Shown piece after piece: positions 8,922-17,203 of a DNA stretch of 64,000 bases. Every line of letters starts with the position of its first letter. Within the stretch, counting starts at the first letter, position 1. The notes below the pieces were generated by a model that was given only the letters and a program-made list of their open reading frames with translations, did not search any database and was not told where the DNA came from. A program made the position numbers and the translations under genes. Source of the stretch: Sphingobacteriales bacterium (lineage in GTDB: Bacteria > Bacteroidota > Bacteroidia > Chitinophagales > Chitinophagaceae); the NCBI GenBank assembly GCA_012270485.1, contig JAAXIF010000035.1, forward strand, positions 1 to 64,000. The letters are read 5' to 3'.

Positions 8922-9887
8922 TTATGGATTTGTTTCTAATTCTTTGATTTTTTTCTTTAGTCCAATGTTTGGAAAATACTCGATTGCTTTTTTATACCAA
9001 AGCAAAGCCTTTGCCGTAATATTTCTTTCCTCATACAGTTCTCCGATAGGACGAAGAAAGGCTTTTGCAATTGTCAAAGGTGAAATGTCTGATTGGAGAT
9101 TAATCAGTATGTCAAAATATTTTTCTGCTTTTTCTGTTAGGCCGATTTTAAAATTTGATAATCCTAAATGATAATAACCATTTAGTTCGGCATATCTTCC
9201 TTTTAATGTTTCATTATCGGAAAGGATTCCCATCAATTCATTTTCATCATCTTCAATGTTTGTTTCACCGCTTTCGATTTTTTCTAAAATTGTTTCAATG
9301 ATGATATCTACTTTTTGATATGCGTTAGGTTCAAGGCTAAATGGTTCTAACTTTTCTTTTATTTCCAAATTTCTGAAAACCTTACCTGTTTTTTCGTCCT
9401 CAATTTTGCTGTCAAGAACGAGAACCCTGTCAAAATGAAGTGGTACGATAACGCCTCTATCTAAGTATTCGCTTTCCACATTTTCAATGTCATATTTTAG
9501 ATTGGATGAATTCAGGGAAAGTGACTTAATAATGGAGGGAGCAATATGTTTTTGGTAAATCTCAATATGCGGTTTAGATGTTTCAAATTCTTCTCTTACC
9601 GCTGAAATTAGTTGAATTAATGAGAAACTTTTTGTCTTGCAGGTAGCGGCTTGTTTTTCAGAAACCCAATTAAATTCGTTTAGAATATCTTTATAAGGAA
9701 TACCTTTTTCATTCAGCTTTTCTTGAATCTGTTTGATTTCGTCTTTTGTATAAATTTTAGGTTTGAGATACTGATGAAGCTCCATTGGCGTGATTATTGA
9801 GTCCATGTGTGACCAATCAGCGTCTGGATTAACACCTACGCAAGAAAACTTGTCTTTATTAAATAGCCCAAACATTTTACTGTGCAA
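8922..9887 (-). CDS. Hypothetical protein with TPR-like C-terminus
   Basis: A 321-residue cytoplasmic protein of unknown family with no signal peptide or membrane segment. The C-terminal 90 residues read like two or three tetratricopeptide-like helix pairs (AELNGYYHLGLSNFKIGLTE, EKAEKYFDILINLQ, AKALLWYKKAIEYFP). The N-terminal half is unfamiliar (MFGLFNKDKFSCVGVNPDADW). Alternative starts are ATG 9887 and ATG 9875. It is the first gene of a two-gene minus-strand unit inside the island. A role in defence or host interaction is possible, but nothing in the sequence proves it. Confidence 0.65.
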   Translation of the reverse strand: MHSKMFGLFNKDKFSCVGVNPDADWSHMDSIITPMELHQYLKPKIYTKDEIKQIQEKLNEKGIPYKDILNEFNWVSEKQAATCKTKSFSLIQLISAVREEFETSKPHIEIYQKHIAPSIIKSLSLNSSNLKYDIENVESEYLDRGVIVPLHFDRVLVLDSKIEDEKTGKVFRNLEIKEKLEPFSLEPNAYQKVDIIIETILEKIESGETNIEDDENELMGILSDNETLKGRYAELNGYYHLGLSNFKIGLTEKAEKYFDILINLQSDISPLTIAKAFLRPIGELYEERNITAKALLWYKKAIEYFPNIGLKKKIKELETNP

Positions 9888-10156
9888 ATTTTTAGGATGT
9901 TATTAGTAATCGTGAAGTGTCATAAGGTGACACACAGCTCATAAATATACGCAAGCCGCCACACATATACAATAAAATCGTTACATTGAAAATCAACACC
10001 TTAACCAGAAAACAGGAAATAATTAAGGCAAAAACAGCAATGCTCATTTTGTCTTTTTAGTTCTTCAAATCTCCATGTTACAATGCCAAGGGGAGGGCAT
10101 CAATAAGTGTAGAATAAGCACAAATTTTTAAAAAGCAAAGAGGCCATCAGTTACTA
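9888..10156. other. AT-rich island boundary without genes
   Basis: No gene is visible. A small hairpin, GTGTCA/TGACAC, lies at 9917-9933 and may belong to the promoter of the hypothetical pair. No integrase site, tRNA fragment or direct-repeat boundary was found. Confidence 0.4.
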
Positions 10157-11428
10157 CTAAACACGCCAATCTACTATTTGATTCGCCCATTCTTTTCTAT
10201 ACGGCGTTGAAATGCGAATATAGTTATCAGTATACCCCTCCATCATCCCATTCTTTTCAAAAGCCTCAAATAAAACCTTACGGGTTTGTCCGTGGTGCTG
10301 TTCTGTGAAGTATTGCATTTTCATGTAAGAAAGATTACGCAGTGTTTTGTTACGTTCATTTCTTACCGGAATGGGGATTACGGGTTTTATTTCCAATGCT
10401 TTGGTATGGTCTCTTTCTGAGTAGGTGAATACGTGTAAATAGGAAACATCCAATGCATGTAGAAAATCAAAAGTTTCCTGAAAATGGGCATCGGTTTCAC
10501 CCGGGAAGCCAACGATCACATCTACACCAATGGCACAATGTGGCATCAGCTTTTTGATCAGTGCCACACGTTCAGCATAGAGTTCGCGTTTGTATCTTCT
10601 GCGCATCAGTCCTAGAATCTCATTACTGCCGCTTTGTAAAGGGATATGAAAATGGGGCATGAATTTATCACTGTTGGCTACAAAAGTGATGATATCATTG
10701 GTCAGTAAATTCGGTTCAATAGAGGATATGCGATAGCGTTCAATGCCTTGCACTTTGTCCAAATCTTGTATCAGCGCATAAAAGTCTTCTTCATGTCTGC
10801 CACCATCCGGACCTTTACCAAAGTCGCCAAGGTTCACACCGGTTAATACAATTTCTTTCACGCCATTACCTGCCAATAGTTCCGCTTGCTTAACCACGTT
10901 TTCAATGCTGTCACTTCTGCTCTTGCCTCTCGCCATGGGAATGGTACAAAAAGAACAGTTGTAATCGCAGCCATCTTGCACTTTCAAAAAAGTACGTGTT
11001 CGGTCGTTTTGAGAAAAAGAAGCGTTGAATCCACTGACTTCTTCAATATCGCAGCTGCAGATACGGGTAGGGTCACCTTTGGCCAATTCACTGATGTGCG
11101 AAGCAATATTGAATTTCTCTGCAGCACCCAATACCAAGTCTACACCCGGTATCTCAGCAATTTCTTTGGGTTTTAATTGTGCATAACAACCGGTAATCAC
11201 CACAAAACTTTCCGGATTGCGACGCTGTATGCGTCTTACCAATTGGCGACATTCTTTATCCGCGTTATCGGTTACAGAGCAGGTATTGATCACGTACACG
11301 TCTGCCAGATCATCAAACTCTTTTTTCTCAAAACCTTCCTGTTCCAACATACGGGAAAGGGTAGAAGTTTCTGAAAAATTCAGTTTACAACCTAAGGTGT
11401 GAAATGCAACGCTACGCTTCTGACTCAT
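10157..11428 (-). CDS. mtaB: tRNA t6A37 methylthiotransferase MtaB
   Basis: Radical-SAM methylthiotransferase that converts t6A to ms2t6A at tRNA position 37. The N-terminal UPF0004 domain shows its cysteines (HTLGCKLNFSE, VINTCSVTDNADKECR, VVITGCYAQ), binding the second Fe-S cluster. The radical-SAM motif CDYNCSFC follows. The conserved GVNLGDFGKG and GFPGETDAHF blocks, plus a C-terminal TRAM-like region, complete the protein (423 residues). The frame is open 32 codons further upstream, but ATG 11428 begins the family's usual N-terminus (MSQKRSVAFHTLGCK) and lies 6 bases from a perfect -7 box. Confidence 0.95.
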   Translation of the reverse strand: MSQKRSVAFHTLGCKLNFSETSTLSRMLEQEGFEKKEFDDLADVYVINTCSVTDNADKECRQLVRRIQRRNPESFVVITGCYAQLKPKEIAEIPGVDLVLGAAEKFNIASHISELAKGDPTRICSCDIEEVSGFNASFSQNDRTRTFLKVQDGCDYNCSFCTIPMARGKSRSDSIENVVKQAELLAGNGVKEIVLTGVNLGDFGKGPDGGRHEEDFYALIQDLDKVQGIERYRISSIEPNLLTNDIITFVANSDKFMPHFHIPLQSGSNEILGLMRRRYKRELYAERVALIKKLMPHCAIGVDVIVGFPGETDAHFQETFDFLHALDVSYLHVFTYSERDHTKALEIKPVIPIPVRNERNKTLRNLSYMKMQYFTEQHHGQTRKVLFEAFEKNGMMEGYTDNYIRISTPYRKEWANQIVDWRV

Positions 11429-11434
11429 GGGCCG

Positions 11435-11442
11435 CAAAGGTA
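11435..11442 (-). promoter_or_regulatory. -7 box of mtaB
   Basis: Minus-strand TACCTTTG matches TAnnTTTG exactly and ends 6 bases before the mtaB ATG, so the mRNA could be leaderless or nearly so. No clear -33 element was seen. Confidence 0.5.
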
Positions 11443-11490
11443 GGAAGGAAAGATGATTCTGCATAGCCTGAAAGAACCCGTTTGCCCCAC

Positions 11491-12009
11491 TCAGAAAAGC
11501 CTGACTACAAGTCCGAAACTCCAATAACCCCAGTCACCTTCCATCAATTCATGGTCCTGAAAAACATGATCAAAACTGATTCTCAGGTGTATTTTTTCCT
11601 TTTTAGAAAAAGCCAATAAGGCAGACTGTCTAAACCCATGATGACTCTCGCCATCCAATGAATAATGTCCCCAATGCGATGCCAGACTCAATGGGAAAAT
11701 AATGGGATATTGCAATCCCAAATACCTATGTGTAATTCCATATTTAGGATTAAGCGGTTTCCCATTGATCACAACCATTTCTTTGGTACCTCCGAATAGG
11801 GCTTTACTTACTTCTGCATCCAAAAGTAGTTTCGGGGCAAGTCTATAACTGAATTTTGCCCCAATCCCCAGTCCAAATGCATTTTGGCTCTTACTAATAT
11901 CATATTGGGTTTGATGGAGCGACCCCACTATTGAGAACGCTGTTTTCTTTTGTGCCTGAAGGGGCATACTGCTGATAAAAAACAAACAAAATGATAATAG
12001 TCGGGTCAT
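11491..12009 (-). CDS. Hypothetical exported protein, probable small beta-barrel
   Basis: A 172-residue protein with a signal peptide (residues 1-19, ending MPLQAQ). The mature part alternates polar and hydrophobic residues with aromatic ends (GLGIGAKFSYRLAPKLLLDA, HLRISFDHVFQDHE, YWSFGLVVRLF), as in small outer-membrane barrels. It ends in Phe, a common last residue in barrel proteins. It lies 62 bases upstream of the mtaB start on the same strand, so co-transcription is possible, though mtaB has its own -7 box. Function unknown. Confidence 0.65.
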   Translation of the reverse strand: MTRLLSFCLFFISSMPLQAQKKTAFSIVGSLHQTQYDISKSQNAFGLGIGAKFSYRLAPKLLLDAEVSKALFGGTKEMVVINGKPLNPKYGITHRYLGLQYPIIFPLSLASHWGHYSLDGESHHGFRQSALLAFSKKEKIHLRISFDHVFQDHELMEGDWGYWSFGLVVRLF

Positions 12010-12611
12010 GAATTATAGAGAAAAATGTTCGCTTTTTCGCTGCTTGTAATATGGGATTCTATCTGCCGTTTATCGTGTTGTGCTATTTATATAATCAGAG
12101 TCGGATTAGGTATTTGAACCTCTCAATATCGTCACTAAAGGCTTTCCCTCCGTTTGCTTTTTTTTAAAAGGCCGGTAAATTGAAACAATAGTGATAAATG
12201 TTCGTATTTATTCTACTTAATTCTAAATCAGAAAATAAAGAGACATAAAAAAACTGCAAAACATAAGGATGTTAAAATAAATAATTTTTAATCAGTCCCT
12301 GTGGACGGGCCTCATTGGGGTCGGTGTCAAGCGCAGCGAAGACAGATCATCCGCCGCGGCGGATGATCTGAGGCCAATGTCCGCCTGAGGCGGAGGAAAA
12401 GGGACGGGGCCATTCGGCCCAGGAGTAATATAGAGTTTTGACAATTAGAGTGATTTTAAATAGTACAACACGTTACTGATTATTCACTTTAAAATGATTA
12501 TTTACAGACTTGGTTACTAACATTTTCTTAAAAAAACTGATTCTCAGGCTCCCATTTTCAATTTTAGCATTAATAAGGTATGTTTGCCAGTCTTTAAAAA
12601 CCAAAACCAAT
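12010..12611. other. Long intergenic region with GC-rich palindrome cluster
   Basis: About 600 bases without a supported gene. The first 280 bases are AT-rich and unremarkable. A GC-rich block of nested palindromes lies at 12295-12420. The rest must hold the promoter of the downstream membrane protein; no good TAnnTTTG box was identified there. Confidence 0.5.
12295..12420. repeat. Composite palindromic element
   Basis: Four inverted repeats lie in 126 bases: GTCC/GGAC (12295-12306), a 28-bp perfect palindrome centred on CCGCGG (12343-12370), TCCGCCTGAGGCGGA (12380-12394) and GGGCC/GGCCC (12407-12420). The block is much richer in GC than its surroundings. It resembles a REP-like or non-autonomous mobile unit. 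Confidence 0.65.
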
Positions 12612-15600
12612 ATGCAGTTTACCCGTATTAATAATCTGGTCGGTTGGGTCGTATGTTTCATTGCCTGTACCGTGTATATTTTAACCGCAGAAGCCGGTGG
12701 CAGTCTTTGGGATTGCGGCGAGTTTGTGAGCAGTTGTTTCCGTCTGCAAATTCCGCACCCACCCGGTGCACCTCTGTTTGTGATATTGGGTCGCATATTC
12801 ATCATTCTTTTTGGCGATAATCCCATGGCCGCTGCAAAAGCAGTGAATGTCATGAGTGCACTAGCCAGTGGATTTACCATTTTATTCCTGTTCTGGACCA
12901 TCACCCATTTTGCCCGCAGAATCGTGAGTGTTAAAACCACAGATACCATTAGCGGTGCACAATTGTGGAGTATTATGGGCGCAGGTGTTGTAGGGGCTTT
13001 GGCATATACCTTCAGTGATTCTTTCTGGTACAGCGCTGTTGAAGGGGAAGTATATGCATTGTCTTCTTTCTTTACGGCCATCGTTTTCTGGGCCATTTTG
13101 AAATGGGAAAACCATGCCGATGAACCCGGAGCTGATCGTTGGATCGTCTTCATCTTCTTTATGATGGGTCTCTCCATCGGCGTTCACTTATTGAACCTTT
13201 TGACCATTCCGGCCATCGTAATGGTGTATTATTTCCGTAAGCGCGATAATTTCAAATATGACCTATTACGTAAATGGTTTTTGCGCTTGGTAGCGATTGG
13301 TGGGGTACTGGCTTTTATTGGTGCACTGGTTGCAGCGAAAGGAGAAGTATCAGATAGAAATCCTTCGATGGACAGTACACTGGCCGGATTAATGATTCTT
13401 GGTACTGCAGCAGCCATCGGTCTTCTGTTTTTGGTGGAAGGATTGAATAAACAGAAAAAAGCCATTTATGGCGGTATCTATATCTTCTTTGTATTGGCCT
13501 GTGTAATCACAGGGGTAGTACAGGTAGGAGTCATTCAATACACTGTAAAGTTTGCCGGTACGTTTGACCGTTGGTTTGTCAACGGTTTCGGATTGCCATT
13601 CTTCTCAGGTTTCGCATTTTTCTTCTTGTTACTCTCCGGATTGATCTGGTATGGTTTAAAATATGCAGCTCGTAAGAACTGGGCTTATTTACGTTTGGGT
13701 TTATGGTGTATCACTTTCATGCTGATCGGATACAGTACTTATGTAACTACCATGATTCGCAGTAATGCCAATCCATCGGTAGATATGTACAATGTAGATA
13801 ATCCGATCAGCTTGGTCGGGTATCTGGGTCGTGAGCAGTATGGCGATTTTCCATTGCTGTATGGACAAAAATTCACTTCTCGTCCGATTGATCTGAAGAC
13901 AACGGGTACGCGTTATCAAAAAGCAAGAGATCAATACATCAGTTTAGGCGAAGACAGAAGATATGTATTTGCGGCAGAAGATAAAATGGTATTTCCTCGT
14001 GTATGGGATATCAATAATGATCAAAACCATCAGGACTACTATGCTTTTTATTTAGGCATTAATAGAATGAATGATGGAAGTTGGGAGCGCGAACCCAATC
14101 AGGCTGATAATATTAAATTCTTCTTTGGTTATCAAATTAACTGGATGTATTTCCGCTATTTCATGTGGAACTTCTCCGGTAAGCAAAACGATAACCAAGG
14201 TCTCTTTACAGGCAATGTACGTGATGGTAACTGGATCACCGGTATTCCGGTGGTAGATAAAGTGATTTATGGAGATCAAAGTCTGATGCCTGATTCTTTA
14301 AAGAACAACAAAGCCAATAACAAACTCTTTGCGCTGCCATTGATTTTGGGATTATTGGGATTGTTCTACCACTACAAGAAACGTGGGGATGATTTTGGTG
14401 TAAACTTCCTTATGTTCTTCTTCACCGGTTTCGCCATTGTACTCTACCTCAATCAACCCGGTTACCAGCCTCGTGAGCGTGATTATGCCTACGTAGGTAG
14501 CTTCTATGCATTTGCGGTATGGATTGGATTGGGTGTATTGAAAGTAGGTGACTGGTTGAACAAAGCCGTGAAGCAAGCGAGTATGAGTGCAATGCTGGCT
14601 ACAATTATTTGCTTACTTGCAGTTCCGGTATTGATGGCTCAGCAAGAATGGGATGATCATGACAGAAGCAAGAAAACAGTAGCGCCCGATATAGCTCGTG
14701 ATTACCTAGAAAGTTGTGCGCCAAATGCCATCTTATTTACTTTTGGTGATAACGATACTTACCCACTTTGGTATGCTCAGGAAGTAGAAGGTATTAGACG
14801 AGATGTAAGAGTGATCAACTATAGTTTATTGGGTATCGATTGGTATATCAATCAACTGCGTTATAAAGTGAATGAAAGTGCTCCGATAGATGTGATCTGG
14901 ACTGCTGAGCAAATTGAAGGTGGTAAGCGTGATTATATTGAATACAGACCTGATCCGAATATTCCGGAGAATCGTTATTACGATCTGTATGATCTTATGA
15001 AAAACTATGTAGGAGCAGATAATCCAGAGAACAGCTATAGTTATCCGGTGAAAAAAGTGTCTCTTCCTGTTGATCGTGAGAGTGTTATTAAGAATGGAAC
15101 GGCTAACGCTACTGATAGTATCGTGAATGAGCTTCGTTTTGAAATCGGTAGAAATACCTTGATGAAGAATGATCTGGCAGTATTGAACATCATTGCAGCG
15201 AATAAGTGGCAGCGTCCAATTTATTTCACATCTCCATCACTGGAAAATATGGGCTTTGAGCAGTTCTTGCGTAGAGATGGTTTGACATACAGACTGGTTC
15301 CTGTTGAGAATGATCGTGTGAATACTGATTTCATGCTTGATAAAGTAACCAACAAATTCAAGTTTGGTAGTGCGAATGTACCGGGTGTATATTTCGATGA
15401 AGAGAACCGTCGCCAGTTGAATACGCTGCGTACGGCTTATGCAGATCTGGCATTGGATCTGGCGAGTAAGAATCGTAAGGAAGATGCTAAAAAAGTATTG
15501 AACCAGATCGATAAAATGATGCTGGATGAAAACATGCCTTATGGTATGGCGAGTCGAGGTAACTCACATAATCGGAATTCATTGTTATTCTTAGAAGCTT

Positions 15601-15839
15601 GTTATCTGGCAGGAGATACGGCTTTAGCGAACAAAGTATCCAATTCGGTGAAAAAAGACTTGGAACAACAGATCAGGTTCTACAATTCATTAACAGGCCG
15701 CAAAGCCGAACTGATGGAAGCTGAGAAGCGTGGGTCTGAGAATTATTTGCAGGCGATCTCACAAATGCAAACGATTTACAATCCAAAATTGCAAATACCC
15801 GGTAAAATGATGGCGGCTGATTCGGCTGCTCAAAAATAA
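12612..15839 (+). CDS. DUF2723/TMEM260-like membrane protein (putative O-mannosyltransferase family)
   Basis: A 1075-residue integral membrane protein. The N-terminal DUF2723 domain (about residues 10-160) has the conserved SLWDCGEF and PHPPGAPLF motifs. About a dozen hydrophobic segments extend to near residue 680, followed by a soluble C-terminal region (FGDNDTYPLWYAQEVEGIRR) that contains helical, TPR-like sequence near the end. The vertebrate relative TMEM260 is a protein O-mannosyltransferase, so a lipid-linked sugar transferase acting at the outer face of the inner membrane is plausible; the substrate is unknown. ATG 12612 is preferred over an in-frame upstream start that adds 34 unconserved residues. 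It is followed by a strong terminator. Confidence 0.85.
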   Translation: MQFTRINNLVGWVVCFIACTVYILTAEAGGSLWDCGEFVSSCFRLQIPHPPGAPLFVILGRIFIILFGDNPMAAAKAVNVMSALASGFTILFLFWTITHFARRIVSVKTTDTISGAQLWSIMGAGVVGALAYTFSDSFWYSAVEGEVYALSSFFTAIVFWAILKWENHADEPGADRWIVFIFFMMGLSIGVHLLNLLTIPAIVMVYYFRKRDNFKYDLLRKWFLRLVAIGGVLAFIGALVAAKGEVSDRNPSMDSTLAGLMILGTAAAIGLLFLVEGLNKQKKAIYGGIYIFFVLACVITGVVQVGVIQYTVKFAGTFDRWFVNGFGLPFFSGFAFFFLLLSGLIWYGLKYAARKNWAYLRLGLWCITFMLIGYSTYVTTMIRSNANPSVDMYNVDNPISLVGYLGREQYGDFPLLYGQKFTSRPIDLKTTGTRYQKARDQYISLGEDRRYVFAAEDKMVFPRVWDINNDQNHQDYYAFYLGINRMNDGSWEREPNQADNIKFFFGYQINWMYFRYFMWNFSGKQNDNQGLFTGNVRDGNWITGIPVVDKVIYGDQSLMPDSLKNNKANNKLFALPLILGLLGLFYHYKKRGDDFGVNFLMFFFTGFAIVLYLNQPGYQPRERDYAYVGSFYAFAVWIGLGVLKVGDWLNKAVKQASMSAMLATIICLLAVPVLMAQQEWDDHDRSKKTVAPDIARDYLESCAPNAILFTFGDNDTYPLWYAQEVEGIRRDVRVINYSLLGIDWYINQLRYKVNESAPIDVIWTAEQIEGGKRDYIEYRPDPNIPENRYYDLYDLMKNYVGADNPENSYSYPVKKVSLPVDRESVIKNGTANATDSIVNELRFEIGRNTLMKNDLAVLNIIAANKWQRPIYFTSPSLENMGFEQFLRRDGLTYRLVPVENDRVNTDFMLDKVTNKFKFGSANVPGVYFDEENRRQLNTLRTAYADLALDLASKNRKEDAKKVLNQIDKMMLDENMPYGMASRGNSHNRNSLLFLEACYLAGDTALANKVSNSVKKDLEQQIRFYNSLTGRKAELMEAEKRGSENYLQAISQMQTIYNPKLQIPGKMMAADSAAQK

Positions 15840-15864
15840 TCGCTTACCGGAATGATATCATAAG

Positions 15865-15900
15865 GCCCCGATTGGTTATATCGCCAATCGGGGCTTTCTT
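15865..15900 (+). terminator. Intrinsic terminator after the DUF2723 gene
   Basis: GCCCCGATTGG and CCAATCGGGGC form a perfect 11-bp stem, followed by TTTCTTTT, 25 bases after the stop codon. Confidence 0.85.
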
Positions 15901-16004
15901 TTATCCATATTATAAACTCCTGCCTTTGCTGATCGCCTGACCAGCAATTTCTTTTACGTATATCGCAAACCATCCTGTTCGTTTGCTTGTTAAATTGCAT
16001 ACAC

Positions 16005-17102
16005 ATGCTAGGACATCGATTTATACATTTTGATCCGAATGAGAATGGTCAAACCAAGTTTGAACAGTTGTTGAATCTGTTCATGCAACTACTCACTTAT
16101 ACCAATGGCGATGCTTCAGAAGCTTTACAATGGCTCAACGAACTCGATAAACAATACAAGCTTACCGATAACGATTATGGAATGGGGGATTTTATTGAAG
16201 ACCTCAAGCAAAATGGTTATTTATCTGAAGACCCGGCCAGTGGAAGTTTCTCCATCACCGCCAAATCAGAACAAACCATTCGGAAGAAAAGTCTGGAAGA
16301 GATTTTTGGGAAATTGAAGAAAAGCAGACAGGGCAATCATCAAACTTTTAAACCCGGACAGGGTGATGAGATCAATCCGGATACCCGACCTTTTCAGTTT
16401 GGCGATATGTTGGAGCAAATTGATTTTACAGAGAGTATAAGGAATGCACAGATCAATAGAGGAGTAGAGAGTTTCTCGATGCAGGAAGAAGATCTTCAAA
16501 TCAGAGAAAGCGATTTCAAAACGCAGACATCAACCGTGCTCATGATCGATATTTCTCACTCCATGATTTTGTATGGGGAAGATCGCATCACGCCGGCAAA
16601 AAAAGTGGCAATGGCATTGAGTGAGTTGATCACGACCAAATACCCGAAAGACACATTGGATATTGTAGTGTTTGGAAATGATGCATGGAGTATTGAGATC
16701 AAAGACCTGCCTTATTTGCAAGTAGGTCCCTATCATACCAATACGGTTGCCGGATTGGAGTTGGCAATGGATCTTTTACGCAGACGAAAAAATCCAAACA
16801 AACAAATTTTCATGATCACAGATGGTAAACCCACTTGTTTGAAGATTGGGGGAAAATATTACAAGAACAGTTTTGGGTTAGACAGAAAAGTAGTGAACAG
16901 GTGTATCAATCTGGCAGCACAATGTAAAAAATTGAAGATACCCATCACCACTTTTATGATTGCTTCGGATCCTTATCTGCAAAGCTTTGTACAAGAATTT
17001 ACCGAAATGAACAATGGCAAAGCATTTTTTGCCAGCTTAGATAAATTGGGAGCATTTATCTTCAAAGATTTCGAAAGTGGAAAAAGGAGAACTGTCTATT
17101 AA
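16005..17102 (+). CDS. VWA-domain protein (partner of MoxR-like ATPase)
   Basis: A 365-residue cytoplasmic protein. The C-terminal von Willebrand A domain has a complete MIDAS: DISHS at 182-186, the Thr-containing loop HTNTVAG, and Asp in MITDGKPT. The N-terminal 130 residues are helical and charged. Such VWA proteins work as adaptors for AAA+ ATPases of the MoxR/magnesium-chelatase class, presumably in assembling metal-containing or membrane complexes. The next gene encodes exactly such an ATPase, 101 bases downstream on the same strand. A TTG lies six codons upstream, but ATG 16005 is the more likely start. Client unknown. Confidence 0.85.
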   Translation: MLGHRFIHFDPNENGQTKFEQLLNLFMQLLTYTNGDASEALQWLNELDKQYKLTDNDYGMGDFIEDLKQNGYLSEDPASGSFSITAKSEQTIRKKSLEEIFGKLKKSRQGNHQTFKPGQGDEINPDTRPFQFGDMLEQIDFTESIRNAQINRGVESFSMQEEDLQIRESDFKTQTSTVLMIDISHSMILYGEDRITPAKKVAMALSELITTKYPKDTLDIVVFGNDAWSIEIKDLPYLQVGPYHTNTVAGLELAMDLLRRRKNPNKQIFMITDGKPTCLKIGGKYYKNSFGLDRKVVNRCINLAAQCKKLKIPITTFMIASDPYLQSFVQEFTEMNNGKAFFASLDKLGAFIFKDFESGKRRTVY

Positions 17103-17203
17103 TGAGCGACTCTGCGCAATCTCTTTTCTTCTTTCTCTTTGTTTAAAAAAGATTCAAAATTATTGACTTCAAAAAAGCATTTCACAAATAAGAAAAAGAC
17201 ATA

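Noticed and set aside
6504..10156. Integrative element with defined ends
   Set aside because: No integrase, attachment-site repeat or tRNA boundary was found; only the internal 61-bp repeats are clear.
12473..13177. Long minus-strand frame opposite the DUF2723 gene
   Set aside because: It is the antisense of the conserved N-terminal membrane region, and its composition does not look like a real protein.
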